Positions 50,398-59,106 of a DNA stretch of 64,000 nt are shown in pieces. How positions within the stretch are numbered: position 1 is the first letter of the stretch; every line of letters begins with the position of its first letter. A program made the translations under genes and the position numbers. The notes under the pieces were generated by a model, which saw only the letters and a list, made by a program, of their open reading frames with translations, was not told where the DNA came from and did no database searches. Source of the DNA: Deinococcales bacterium (GTDB lineage Bacteria > Deinococcota > Deinococci > Deinococcales > JAAFIG01). The stretch is from NCBI GenBank assembly GCA_013298595.1, contig JAAFIG010000001.1, positions 1 to 64,000 on the forward strand. Reading direction: 5' to 3'.

Positions 50398-51399
50398 ATG
50401 TCAAATCCAACTGCGCGTTCTGAAACAAAAAATTGGCTCGAGAAACTACCCAGCGTCTCGGTACTTGGTCCGTTAATGGCATTGCTGTTGTCTATTGCTT
50501 TTTTTGCTACACAACATCCTAATTTTTTTACACTAACAAACTCAGCTTTGATTACTTCGCAAGTCATGGTTGTAGCGGTTCTGGCTATTGGGCAAACACT
50601 AATTATTTTGACTGCTGGAATTGATTTGTCATGTGGCATGGTGATGGCATTAAGTACCATGGTGATGACGAAAATGGCTGTGGATTTTGGTTTGCCTGCA
50701 CCACTGACATTGCTACTTGGCTTATTGGTCAGTACGGGTTTTGGTTTTTTAAACGGATTACTGATTACAGTTCTGAAGCTTCCACCTTTTATTGTTACAC
50801 TTGGTACATTAAATATTGCCTTTGCAATCATGCAAATTTATACACAAGCACAAACAATTACTGTCAGTGATGAAAACTCTATTTTACTCTTTTTTAAACA
50901 AGATATTTCTTTTGCAGGTATTACCATTGGTTATGGTGCGGGTATTGCTTTAACCCTTTTTTTATTCACCCTTGGTTCGTGGGCATTAAGCAATACTGCT
51001 CCTGGTAGGCATTTATATGCTGTTGGTAATAACCCCGAAGCTGCCCGTTTAACAGGTATTCCAACCCAAAGAGTGTTGTTACTTGTTTATACCTTAGCTG
51101 GTTTTATTTATGGCATTGCGGGTTGGTTATCCATCTCGAGATACGGCATTGGTAATCCCAATGCAGGTTCAACCGAAAATCTGGACACCATCACAGCTGT
51201 TGTACTGGGTGGTACCAGTTTATTTGGTGGTCGAGGTTTACTGATTGGCACCATTATAGGAGCTTTAATTAGTGGTGTTTTTCGGAGCGGATTAACACTG
51301 ATGGGTGCTCGAGCCGAAGTGCAAATTCTCATCACAGGTATTCTGGTCATTGTTGCTGTTGCTGTTGACCAACTTTCCAAAGGTAAAAACTCGAGGTAA
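50398..51399 (+). CDS. Sugar ABC transporter permease (RbsC/FrcC-like)
   Basis: 333 residues with about 9-10 membrane helices of the BPD_transp_2 family. The signature GRHLYAVGNNPEAARLTGIPTQRVLLLVYTLAGFIYGIAGWL, which contacts the ATPase, lies between residues 200 and 245, and GGTSLFGGRGLLIGTIIGALI near 275 is typical of the carbohydrate uptake CUT2 group. It overlaps no gene; the ATPase starts 2 bases after its stop. It transports one monosaccharide, probably a ketose or pentose by context. Confidence 0.94.
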   Translation: MSNPTARSETKNWLEKLPSVSVLGPLMALLLSIAFFATQHPNFFTLTNSALITSQVMVVAVLAIGQTLIILTAGIDLSCGMVMALSTMVMTKMAVDFGLPAPLTLLLGLLVSTGFGFLNGLLITVLKLPPFIVTLGTLNIAFAIMQIYTQAQTITVSDENSILLFFKQDISFAGITIGYGAGIALTLFLFTLGSWALSNTAPGRHLYAVGNNPEAARLTGIPTQRVLLLVYTLAGFIYGIAGWLSISRYGIGNPNAGSTENLDTITAVVLGGTSLFGGRGLLIGTIIGALISGVFRSGLTLMGARAEVQILITGILVIVAVAVDQLSKGKNSR

Positions 51400-51401
51400 T
51401 C

Positions 51402-52184
51402 ATGGAAAATATTATTTTTGAAGCTCGAGGTTTGGTTAAACGTTACGGACAAGTCACAGCTTTGGATGGCACAGATTTTTCATTGCGAGCAGGGGAAATT
51501 TTAGCAGTAATTGGCGATAACGGCGCTGGTAAAAGCAGTTTAATTAAGGCATTATCTGGTGCGACCATTCCTGATTCAGGCGATATTTTCTTAGACGGTA
51601 AACCCGTCAAATTTCGTAGTCCTATAGATGCCAGACACCATGGTATCGAAACAGTTTACCAAGATTTAGCCGTTGCCCCAGCCATGACCATTGCCGAGAA
51701 TTTATTTTTAGGACGCGAGATTTTGCGCCCTGGGTTACTAGCTAAACTCTTTCGGGTGATAGATCATAAAAAAATGCTCGAGGAAGCCACGCAGCATATG
51801 CAGGGTTTAAAAATTGGTATTCGTAGTATGAGCCAAGCTGTTGAAACCTTATCTGGTGGTCAACGTCAAGGTGTGGCTGTGGCTCGCAGTGCAGCTTTTG
51901 CTCAGCATGTGGTGATTATGGACGAACCAACCGCCGCTCTTGGTGTTAAAGAAGGCAATATGGTGCTGGATTTAATTCGTCGTGTCCGAGAAAACGGTTT
52001 ACCTGTTATTATTATCAGTCACAATATGCCGCATGTTTTTGAAATCGCTGATCGAATTCATATTCAACGCTTAGGTAAACGGGCTGCTGTGGTCGATCCA
52101 AAAAAACTCAGTATGTCTGACACTGTTGCCATCATGACCGGAGCCATGAGAACCGAAGATATTCCAACGGAGATGCTTGCGTGA
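51402..52184 (+). CDS. Sugar ABC transporter ATP-binding protein (FrcA-like)
   Basis: 260 residues, a single ATPase domain, unlike the double-domain RbsA/XylG; FrcA of the fructose system is also single. Walker A GDNGAGKSS (43-51), signature LSGGQRQGVAVARS, Walker B VVIMDEPTAALGV, switch ISHNMPHVFEIADRIHI. GAGGT lies before the ATG. It is translated directly after the permease and powers import of the sugar bound by the protein at 49269. Confidence 0.95.
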   Translation: MENIIFEARGLVKRYGQVTALDGTDFSLRAGEILAVIGDNGAGKSSLIKALSGATIPDSGDIFLDGKPVKFRSPIDARHHGIETVYQDLAVAPAMTIAENLFLGREILRPGLLAKLFRVIDHKKMLEEATQHMQGLKIGIRSMSQAVETLSGGQRQGVAVARSAAFAQHVVIMDEPTAALGVKEGNMVLDLIRRVRENGLPVIIISHNMPHVFEIADRIHIQRLGKRAAVVDPKKLSMSDTVAIMTGAMRTEDIPTEMLA

Positions 52185-52231
52185 AACAAATCTCTCTCGA
52201 GCATTTTTTATCTCGAGTCCTGAATAGTACA

Positions 52232-52310
52232 GTGCGAGGCATGCCTTGCACCCTACGGTTTTTATCTTTTCATCTTTGCCCTTCACTCTTTGCCTTCCCT
52301 GTCTCTTACC
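52232..52310. repeat. GGCATGCC-type palindrome plus pyrimidine tract inside the sugar operon
   Basis: GTGCGAGGCATGCCTTGCAC (52232-52251) is an imperfect palindrome, followed by CCTACGG and TTTTTATC, then a C/T-rich stretch to about 52310. It has the same order of parts as the elements at 16306 and 44719 and lies between the ATPase and kinase genes. Confidence 0.6.
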
Positions 52311-52319
52311 TCTGTCTTT

Positions 52320-53738
52320 ATGCTGCTCGGACTTGATCTCGGTACAGGCTCCTGCAAAGCCCTTTTACTCTCGACAGAAGGGGTTGTCATGGCTCAAGCC
52401 TCGAGAACCTATGCGGTGCACGCACCACAAAATGGGTGGGCAGAAAGTAATCCGCTCGAATGGTGGGATGCTATTGGGTTAGCTGCTCGAGAAGTGGTTG
52501 GTGTGTATGCTGCCGAAATTCGTGGTATTGGTTTATCTGGTCAGATGCACGGCACTGTGCTTTGTGATCAACAAGGGCAGGTAACTCGAGATGCCATTCT
52601 ATGGTCGGACACACGGAGTAGCACTGTACTCGAAGAGTTTCAGCAACTCGAGGCAAAACAACATAGGCGTTTAGCCAACCCAATTGTCACTGGTATGATG
52701 GCTTCAACGTTGTTGTGGTGCAAGAAATACTCGAGTTTAGCAGGTGTGCGTTATGCTTTATTGCCAAAGGATTGGTTGCGTTTTTGTTTGACTGGTGAAT
52801 TTGCTTCTGAACCATCCGATGCTTCTGCAACACTTTTATACGATCTGGAAAAAGATACTTGGGCACTTGATATTCTCGAGCAATTAGGTTTACCTCATCT
52901 CTTACCTGATCTGCAAGCCTCGAATGCGGTTGCTGGCACACTGACCAAAGCCGCAGCTGCTCATCTTGGTTTAACTGCTGGTATTCCTGTTGCCGCAGGT
53001 GGCGGCGACACCCCTTGTGCCATGCTTGGCAATGGTGTACTCGAGGTTGGCACGGCACAATTATCGGTGGGTACAGGTGCCCAAATTATTGCGCCAATGC
53101 AAACAGCTCATCATGGTATCAGCACCCATTGTTACCGCACTGTGCTTGCATCAAATGCCAAGTATTATGCGATGAGTGCTATGCAAAACGCTGGGCTTGC
53201 CCTCGAGCGAGTTCGTCAATGGTTGCGGCTCGAATGGGTGGAATTTCATCATCTAGCATTTGATGTACTCGATTCACAAGACCTGATTTTCTTACCGTAT
53301 TTATCTGGGGAACGCACCCCACACTTAAATGCCAAAGCTCGAGGTGCATTTCTTCATTTGGGCTTACAACACCGCACCGCACATTTAGCTCGAGCGGCGC
53401 TCGAAGGTGTTGCTTTTAGTATTGCCGATGGTTTAACTGCCTTAAAACAGCAAAACCTCGAGATTCCCGAGTTACAACTTGTTGGTGGTGGCACACTCGA
53501 ACCGCGTTGGCAACAATTACTCTGCGATGCCCTTGAGACTCCGTTATATACCAGTGGTACAAGCAACGCCAGTGCGCGTGGCGCAGCTCTGCTGGCAGGG
53601 CTGGCAATTGGCACCTATAAAAACACCCTTACGTTACCAAAAAATCCGCCAAGTCAACTGATTGCCACACCAAACAAAAATCTTGAGCAACTCCGTGAGA
53701 CTCGGGTAAAATTTCAAGCGGCATACGCTCGAGCCTGA
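52320..53738 (+). CDS. xylB: Xylulokinase (FGGY family)
   Basis: 472 residues from ATG 52320; a frame from 52290 is not needed. It phosphorylates D-xylulose to xylulose 5-phosphate for the pentose phosphate pathway. FGGY features are LLGLDLGTGSCKALLL (ATP), GLSGQMHGTVL with the substrate His, ILWSDTRSS, and the C-terminal signature VAFSIADGLTALKQ and VGGGTLEPRWQQLLCDAL. The substrate pattern GQMHG and WSD is typical of xylulokinase. It follows the transporter genes and precedes a D-lyxose isomerase gene, so it takes the isomerase product. Confidence 0.93.
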   Translation: MLLGLDLGTGSCKALLLSTEGVVMAQASRTYAVHAPQNGWAESNPLEWWDAIGLAAREVVGVYAAEIRGIGLSGQMHGTVLCDQQGQVTRDAILWSDTRSSTVLEEFQQLEAKQHRRLANPIVTGMMASTLLWCKKYSSLAGVRYALLPKDWLRFCLTGEFASEPSDASATLLYDLEKDTWALDILEQLGLPHLLPDLQASNAVAGTLTKAAAAHLGLTAGIPVAAGGGDTPCAMLGNGVLEVGTAQLSVGTGAQIIAPMQTAHHGISTHCYRTVLASNAKYYAMSAMQNAGLALERVRQWLRLEWVEFHHLAFDVLDSQDLIFLPYLSGERTPHLNAKARGAFLHLGLQHRTAHLARAALEGVAFSIADGLTALKQQNLEIPELQLVGGGTLEPRWQQLLCDALETPLYTSGTSNASARGAALLAGLAIGTYKNTLTLPKNPPSQLIATPNKNLEQLRETRVKFQAAYARA

Positions 53739-53767
53739 TTATTTTAATAAAAGCTGAGGAGCCATCT

Positions 53768-54430
53768 ATGAAACGCAGCGAAATTAATGCCATTCAAAAA
53801 CGCGCCGAGGCTTTCTTAGCATCGCAATGCTTTACTTTACCACCATTTTCTCGTTGGAGTCTCGAGCAATGGCAACGACCAGCTGCCATTGCATTATTGC
53901 AAGCTGGGCTTGGTTGGGCAATCACAGATTTTGGTTTTGGTGATTTCGCTCAACAAGGCGCAACAGTTTTTACGCTTCGCAACGCTGCTTTGGTGGGTTC
54001 GGTGTACAGCGAAAAAATTATTGTGCTCGAGTCTGGACAATACATTGGGCATCATTATCATGAAGAAAAAACTGAAGATGTGATCAACCGCGCTGGTGGT
54101 AGCCTCGAGATTCAATTGCATTCGTTAACCAACAACAATCAACTTGGCACAACACCTGTCCGTTTAGCCAGAGATGGGCTTTGGCAAGAAATACCAAGTG
54201 GTAGTTTTGTGCAATTACAAGCAGGCGAAAGCATCACATTACTGCCTCGAGTATCGCATTCGTTCCGAGCAACAGATACCATTGTTCTAATGGGTGAAAT
54301 CAGTAGTGTTAACAACGATGCAACCGATAATTATTTTGTCAATGGAACAAACCCCGAAGTAATTGAAGAAGATACTGCACCGTATCGCCTTTTAACTCGA
54401 GACGACCCCCTACATCTGGTGTCTTCGTAA
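53768..54430 (+). CDS. D-lyxose ketol-isomerase (cupin family)
   Basis: 220 residues of the D-lyxose isomerase cupin family (PF07385). It converts D-lyxose to D-xylulose, and D-mannose to D-fructose. Metal ligands appear as His96, His98 and Glu103 (HHYHEEKTEDVINRAGG) and His164 (RVSHSFRA); Mn(II) is usual. AGGAG precedes the ATG. It lies 29 bases after xylB. The order transporter, kinase, isomerase is a complete route from D-lyxose to xylulose 5-phosphate, which strongly supports the call. Confidence 0.92.
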   Translation: MKRSEINAIQKRAEAFLASQCFTLPPFSRWSLEQWQRPAAIALLQAGLGWAITDFGFGDFAQQGATVFTLRNAALVGSVYSEKIIVLESGQYIGHHYHEEKTEDVINRAGGSLEIQLHSLTNNNQLGTTPVRLARDGLWQEIPSGSFVQLQAGESITLLPRVSHSFRATDTIVLMGEISSVNNDATDNYFVNGTNPEVIEEDTAPYRLLTRDDPLHLVSS

Positions 54431-54484
54431 AACCTAGCCTCGAGATGGTGATATTCCTCATGGCTTTAGGGTAGACTTACTGTC

Positions 54485-56467
54485 ATGAAACCAAACTTGG
54501 TCTCGAGACTCTCAAAGGCACTCAGCATTGCAATGGCTGGGTTCGTTATCGGTTCTGCAGCAATGGCACAAGGCGGAGGTGCTCTGCCATTAGCCAATGT
54601 TAGCAATCAAAGTTGGGCTACCCCATTCGAGGAATTACGAATTATTGTGCCAAGTGGCACAGATGAACCACTGAGTCTCGAGGTATTTAGCCCAGGGCTT
54701 AATTTAAACGATTATGTCAACGGTCGAGCTTCTGCTGGCTATTATGGCGATGAAATCTATGGACGCAATTTGCCCTTCGAGACGGTCTATAGCGTACTTG
54801 CCCCAAATGGCAGCAAGTTATTTGAACGCAAATACAGCACCACCGATAAACACACGTGGGAGCGTTTAACCAGCCTTAGTGTTAAACCTGGGGTTTATAC
54901 GCTACGGGTTCGCAGTACAGGTAACGGCAAAAATGCTTTTGCTGTACGTGCAAATTCGCCGTACCAAGTGCAAGCCAGTCAATTCACTGTCAATGCTCGA
55001 GGTACTGTTAACACCGATTTACTCGCCGCTCGGATTCAAGTCTCGAGAGACTATGTAGGTAAGCGCTTTGAGTTAACCAATTACGATGCCGATGGTGCAG
55101 CCGAAGCCGAATTATATTTATTAACCCCAGATGGTCAACGCCGTAAATTAGCCACTTCAGAAAATGGTGGTCAAGCCACTGATAGTTTTGAAATCAGCAA
55201 TGCCTTAGTGGGTGAGTGGACTATTCTGATGCGGATTTTACCAACCACCAAGCAATACTCCAATGCGATTAACTTACGTACCCGCATCAACCAACAACCA
55301 GCTTACGCCGATATCCCCGCTTTTATTCCGCCAGCTGGTTTAAGTCTTGTCGAACCACCAACTGTTGAAGTTGTAGACCCACAAGGTCGCCCAATTCCTG
55401 GAGCTGGTTATAACCTCACCGAAAATGGTGATTACACCATGACCCCAAACTTGCCACAAGGCTGGATTCCTGTCAGTGCAAGTGTGCTCGAGGGACAGGG
55501 TACAGTACTCTCGCCGACGCAAGCTCAAACCAAACCAGGCGCGGCTCGAGTGCGTTTTGTCGCCCGACCAGTACAAGGGCAATTAATTGTCGAAACTGTG
55601 GCTCTGATTGGTAAAAACCGAGTGCCAATCACAGGGATTCCTTTCCGAGTAGCAGGTCAGAATCTGCGTTCACCTAGCACCATCACTGTCACACCAAACG
55701 AGTACCCTGTCACACCAACCCCTTTACCGGGTTCAACCGTCGAAGGTAAATCAGGTACTGTTGTAGATAACCAAACTACTCGTGTGGTACTCGAGTACCG
55801 TATTTCAGCAGCCCTTAAACTCGAGGTCGCACCAAACATTGTTGCCACTTGCCAACAAAGCTTACTGACTGCCACTGCCACAACAGATTTCCCATACCCG
55901 ATTCCTGTGACCATTGGCTTAAAACTGCCTAAGGACATTACCAGTGGTGCACCACTTGAATTTAACAGCGACATCAGTGGTGGCAAACCAGCTGTGTTGC
56001 AAATCCCCGCTCGAGTTTGTGCTCCTGGAACGGTTCGTGCTGAATTAGCACCATTTGATTTGGTCACAGAAGGCGCTGTGCGCGTACTCCCACCCGCTGG
56101 TGTCACAGTCTCGAGGGTGACAGATGTCCAAAAAGGTCCTGTGCGAATTGTCAAAACCTACTCACAAGATGCCCAAGGTTATGTGGTCACACTTTCCATT
56201 ACTGTTGAACGCACTGTGGAGAACTTACGGATCGTAGACCCATTACCACAAGGCGGCTCGAGTCCTGCTGTACGCCGACCAAATCCGTCTGTGACAGGTT
56301 TGATTAATAATCAAACTGTAGCAGTCAATTGGCGACTCGAGGGAAATTCTTTTAACATGGGGCGCTTAGTACCTGGGACATATTTAATTCAGTACGGTAT
56401 TTTCACAGACCTCCCAGCGGATGCAATCACAACTGCTCCCGATATTCTTTGGGATGAAACCCGCTAA
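54485..56467 (+). CDS. Large exported beta-rich protein of unknown function
   Basis: 660 residues, signal peptide to about residue 29 (SIAMAGFVIGSAAMAQ). The mature protein is a chain of beta-sandwich-like segments (LSLEVFSPGLNLND, SLSVKPGVYTLRVRST) and ends with a segment that resembles DUF11-type repeats (VERTVENLRIVDPLPQGGSSPAVRR). I recognise no named family; such proteins in Deinococcus are often envelope or S-layer associated. TAGACT (54472-54477) lies 7 bases before the ATG, so it is expressed from its own leaderless promoter, separate from the sugar operon. Confidence 0.75.
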   Translation: MKPNLVSRLSKALSIAMAGFVIGSAAMAQGGGALPLANVSNQSWATPFEELRIIVPSGTDEPLSLEVFSPGLNLNDYVNGRASAGYYGDEIYGRNLPFETVYSVLAPNGSKLFERKYSTTDKHTWERLTSLSVKPGVYTLRVRSTGNGKNAFAVRANSPYQVQASQFTVNARGTVNTDLLAARIQVSRDYVGKRFELTNYDADGAAEAELYLLTPDGQRRKLATSENGGQATDSFEISNALVGEWTILMRILPTTKQYSNAINLRTRINQQPAYADIPAFIPPAGLSLVEPPTVEVVDPQGRPIPGAGYNLTENGDYTMTPNLPQGWIPVSASVLEGQGTVLSPTQAQTKPGAARVRFVARPVQGQLIVETVALIGKNRVPITGIPFRVAGQNLRSPSTITVTPNEYPVTPTPLPGSTVEGKSGTVVDNQTTRVVLEYRISAALKLEVAPNIVATCQQSLLTATATTDFPYPIPVTIGLKLPKDITSGAPLEFNSDISGGKPAVLQIPARVCAPGTVRAELAPFDLVTEGAVRVLPPAGVTVSRVTDVQKGPVRIVKTYSQDAQGYVVTLSITVERTVENLRIVDPLPQGGSSPAVRRPNPSVTGLINNQTVAVNWRLEGNSFNMGRLVPGTYLIQYGIFTDLPADAITTAPDILWDETR

Positions 56468-56508
56468 GCATCCGACTAAAGTCCGATAACCAACGTCTAT
56501 CACAACCC

Positions 56509-56552
56509 AACCCCCTATACGCGTAAGCTAATTGCAAAGCGTACAGGGGGTT
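56509..56552 (+). promoter_or_regulatory. Long hairpin covering the ribosome site of the CXXCH protein gene
   Basis: AACCCCCTATACGC (56509-56522) pairs with GCGTACAGGGGGTT (56539-56552), 13 of 14 pairs, around a 16-base loop. The right arm contains the purine-rich AGGGGG that is the only ribosome site 7 bases before the ATG at 56558, so the folded form would block translation. It could also act as a terminator for the preceding gene, but has no U-run. Confidence 0.55.
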
Positions 56553-56557
56553 ACATT

Positions 56558-56989
56558 ATGAAAGCAATTCATGCATTAGCACTACTGGGTATTCTTGGCG
56601 CAGTGGCTGTACCACTGGCATCAGCTCGAGGTGGCTACCGAGTTCAGGCAATTGCACAGTTCAAGTTACCTGCCGATCAAGCTGGTAAACCAAGTATTAC
56701 TTGTCAGTATTGCCATCAAAATCCACAAGGTGGTGCCAGCTGGAATGCCTTTGGCGAAAATGTTCGCACTCAATTCTTTGGTGAAGCCAACAAAAACATT
56801 GCCGATGCCCTTTTCTTAGCCTTAAAAGCCCGTAAAGACTCCGATGGCGATGGTTATGACGATGTACTCGAGGTGGTTGCGTTCACCCAACCAGGTAATA
56901 AAGATTCAAAACCCAGTGTCAGTAAAGACACCCTCGAGGCAGAACTCAAAGCATGGGGCGGCGTGAACCGCTACAAAGCCAAAAAGTAA
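56558..56989 (+). CDS. Small exported CXXCH protein with a calcium-binding-like loop
   Basis: 143 residues, signal peptide to about residue 23. One haem c attachment motif, Cys49-Gln-Tyr-Cys52-His53, is followed by QNPQGGASWNAFGENVRTQFF. At 94-105 lies DSDGDGYDDVLE, a thrombospondin type 3/EF-hand-like acidic loop that binds calcium. This order (CXXCH, then DxDxDGxxD) is a small class of periplasmic proteins of unknown role. The family usually has one haem. Its translation may be controlled by the hairpin at 56509-56552. It may be an electron carrier or an envelope protein. Confidence 0.75.
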   Translation: MKAIHALALLGILGAVAVPLASARGGYRVQAIAQFKLPADQAGKPSITCQYCHQNPQGGASWNAFGENVRTQFFGEANKNIADALFLALKARKDSDGDGYDDVLEVVAFTQPGNKDSKPSVSKDTLEAELKAWGGVNRYKAKK

Positions 56990-57017
56990 TCAACACATTT
57001 GAACTTCACCTAACTTT

Positions 57018-57042
57018 TAGCCCCGTTCTACTAGCGGGGCTA
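57018..57042. terminator. GC-rich hairpin after the CXXCH protein gene
   Basis: TAGCCCCG (57018-57025) and CGGGGCTA (57035-57042) form a perfect 8-bp stem with a 9-base loop, 29 bases after the stop codon. No U-run follows, so termination would be weak. Confidence 0.5.
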
Positions 57043-57073
57043 CATTCATCTGCAAAATGCCATAATTCTTTGT

Positions 57074-58465
57074 ATGCAAGCCTTTAACTTAACAACCAAA
57101 TTTAGTATCAGCAGCTTCTTAGTGCTGGTATTTAGCGCTGTAGCAATTGGTTGGTGGCTCGGACAAGAAATCGAACGTGGTGTTATCCAACGCAGCGCAG
57201 CTACCACAGCCTTGTATATCAACAGTTTTCTCGAACCAAAATTACAAGAACTCAGCAGCCAAACCTTTTTAAAAACCGAGTGTCGTATAGCCTTAGATAC
57301 CTTAATCAAACAATCTTTGCTTGGAGAAGAAATTGTCCGAGTCAAAATCTGGGGACGTAAAGGATTACTGGTTTATCACAGTTCCAATCCAGAACTTATT
57401 GGTCAAACTTTCCCTGTCTCGAGTGGTTTAAAAGCAGGTTGGAAAGCAGGGCAAGTCAGTGCCGAAATCAGCGATCTAAGCGAACTTGAGAATCAAAAAG
57501 AAAGCAAACCTAGAAAGCATTTACTCGAGATTTACGCACCTGTGCGTTTACGTGGCTCGGGTAAGATATTAGCAATGGCAGAATTTTATAGTGTTACTGA
57601 TGCGCTTGAACGTGAAATTTCAGGAGCACAATGGCGCAGCTATGGCATTGTTGGCATCATGACTTTTGCAGTGTATTTGTTGCTGCTGGGTTTTGTTAAA
57701 CGAGGCAGTGATATCATTGGTAAGCAAGCCATCGCTTTACAAAGCAATATTAACAACCTCAACCAAGCGATTCTCGAGAATGCCAATCTATCTGAACGGG
57801 TGCGCCGAGCAGCCACAAAAACCGCTGAACTCAACGAGCAAATGCTGCATCAGATCAGTGCAGAACTGCACGACGGACCTGCCCAACACCTGAGTTTTGC
57901 ATTGCTAAAAATAGATGCAGCACGCCAACGCACGCAAAGCACTTGCGAAATCGAACGCAGCAAACTCGAGCAAGACTTAGAGCGTATCGAAAATTCTTTG
58001 CAAAACGCTGTTCAAGAAATTCGCAGTATTGCTCACGATTTGCGCTTACCTGAACTCGAGCATCTAACTTTATCTGAAACCCTGCAACGGGCAGTACGAG
58101 AACATGAAAACCGCAGTGAAACCCCTGTAGAACTCGAGATTCATCAGACACCGCCACCTGTTGCACTACCCATCAAAATAGCTTTTTATCGCGTCGCCCT
58201 CGAAGCCCTGAGCAATGCCACCAGACATGCTGCTGGACAAGGACAGCGCCTACAACTCGAGACTCACGCCCAAACAGTTCGTTTAACCATCACCGATACT
58301 GGTAATGGTTTTAACCCCGAACACAAAGCCAATCGGCTAGGCTTACACGGTATGCGCGAACGAATTGAAAGTCTAGGTGGCGAATTCAACCTCGAGAGTA
58401 TCGCTGGACGCGGCACAACCATCACTGCCACCCTACCCCTCGAGTTAGGCATCGCCCATGACTAA
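57074..58465 (+). CDS. Membrane sensor histidine kinase (NarX/LiaS type, HisKA_3)
   Basis: 463 residues. Helix near 12-30, extracytoplasmic region to about 188, second helix near 189-207, then a coiled linker, HisKA_3 with His266 in ELHDGPAQHLSFALLKIDAA, and an HATPase_c domain with N-box and VRLTITDTGNGF and GLHGMRERIESLGG. It senses an outside signal and phosphorylates the NarL-type regulator encoded next. CATAAT (57061-57066) lies 7 bases before the ATG. The stop overlaps the regulator start by 8 bases. Confidence 0.94.
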   Translation: MQAFNLTTKFSISSFLVLVFSAVAIGWWLGQEIERGVIQRSAATTALYINSFLEPKLQELSSQTFLKTECRIALDTLIKQSLLGEEIVRVKIWGRKGLLVYHSSNPELIGQTFPVSSGLKAGWKAGQVSAEISDLSELENQKESKPRKHLLEIYAPVRLRGSGKILAMAEFYSVTDALEREISGAQWRSYGIVGIMTFAVYLLLLGFVKRGSDIIGKQAIALQSNINNLNQAILENANLSERVRRAATKTAELNEQMLHQISAELHDGPAQHLSFALLKIDAARQRTQSTCEIERSKLEQDLERIENSLQNAVQEIRSIAHDLRLPELEHLTLSETLQRAVREHENRSETPVELEIHQTPPPVALPIKIAFYRVALEALSNATRHAAGQGQRLQLETHAQTVRLTITDTGNGFNPEHKANRLGLHGMRERIESLGGEFNLESIAGRGTTITATLPLELGIAHD

Positions 58466-59105
58466 CACCATCCACACACTGTTAATAGACGATCATCCAC
58501 TCTGGCGAGAAGGCGTGAATTCCACTCTCGAGAACAGCGAAATCGAAATCGTTGCCGAAGGTGGCAGCGCCTACGAAGCCCTTGCTTTAGCCCAAGAATT
58601 TTTACCCGACATTATGTTACTGGATATCAATATCCCGGGTGGTGGTTTTAACGCTGCTCAAGCTGTATCAAAAGCCTGCCCTGTGACCAAAATAATTATG
58701 CTGACCTTTTCCGAAGCCGAAGACGATGTGCTCGCCGCCCTCAAAGCAGGAGCCACAGGTTATATCCTCAAAGGTGTATCTGGCAGCGAATTGCGCCGCA
58801 TCATCCGAGCCGTACATGGTGGAGAAGTTTACGTCCCCCCTGCCCTTGCGGCTGCCATGCTACGCGACCTTGCTAGTGGCACCAATCGCCCAGTACCCCA
58901 CGATATTCTCGAGGAACTCACCCCACGCGAACGACAAATACTCGAGTTAGTGGCGCTTGCCCAAAGCAACAAAGAAATAGGCTTAAAACTTGGTATGACC
59001 GAAAAAACAGTCAAGCATCACATGACCAATATCTTGCAGAAATTACAAGTCAAAAATCGGGTCGAAGCGGCGTTGTTGGCACAAAAAAATCAGAACAACC
59101 ACTAG
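58458..59105 (+). CDS. NarL/FixJ-family response regulator
   Basis: 215 residues. Receiver domain with phospho-acceptor Asp56 (DIMLLDINIPGGGFNAA) and Lys near 106 (ILKGVSGSEL), followed by the LuxR-type helix-turn-helix LTPRERQILELVALAQSNKEIGLKLGMTEKTVKHHM. It works with the kinase just upstream, whose gene overlaps it. The target genes are unknown; the secreted-protein genes upstream and the SDR gene downstream are the nearest candidates. Confidence 0.95.
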   Translation: MTNTIHTLLIDDHPLWREGVNSTLENSEIEIVAEGGSAYEALALAQEFLPDIMLLDINIPGGGFNAAQAVSKACPVTKIIMLTFSEAEDDVLAALKAGATGYILKGVSGSELRRIIRAVHGGEVYVPPALAAAMLRDLASGTNRPVPHDILEELTPRERQILELVALAQSNKEIGLKLGMTEKTVKHHMTNILQKLQVKNRVEAALLAQKNQNNH

Positions 59106-59106
59106 A

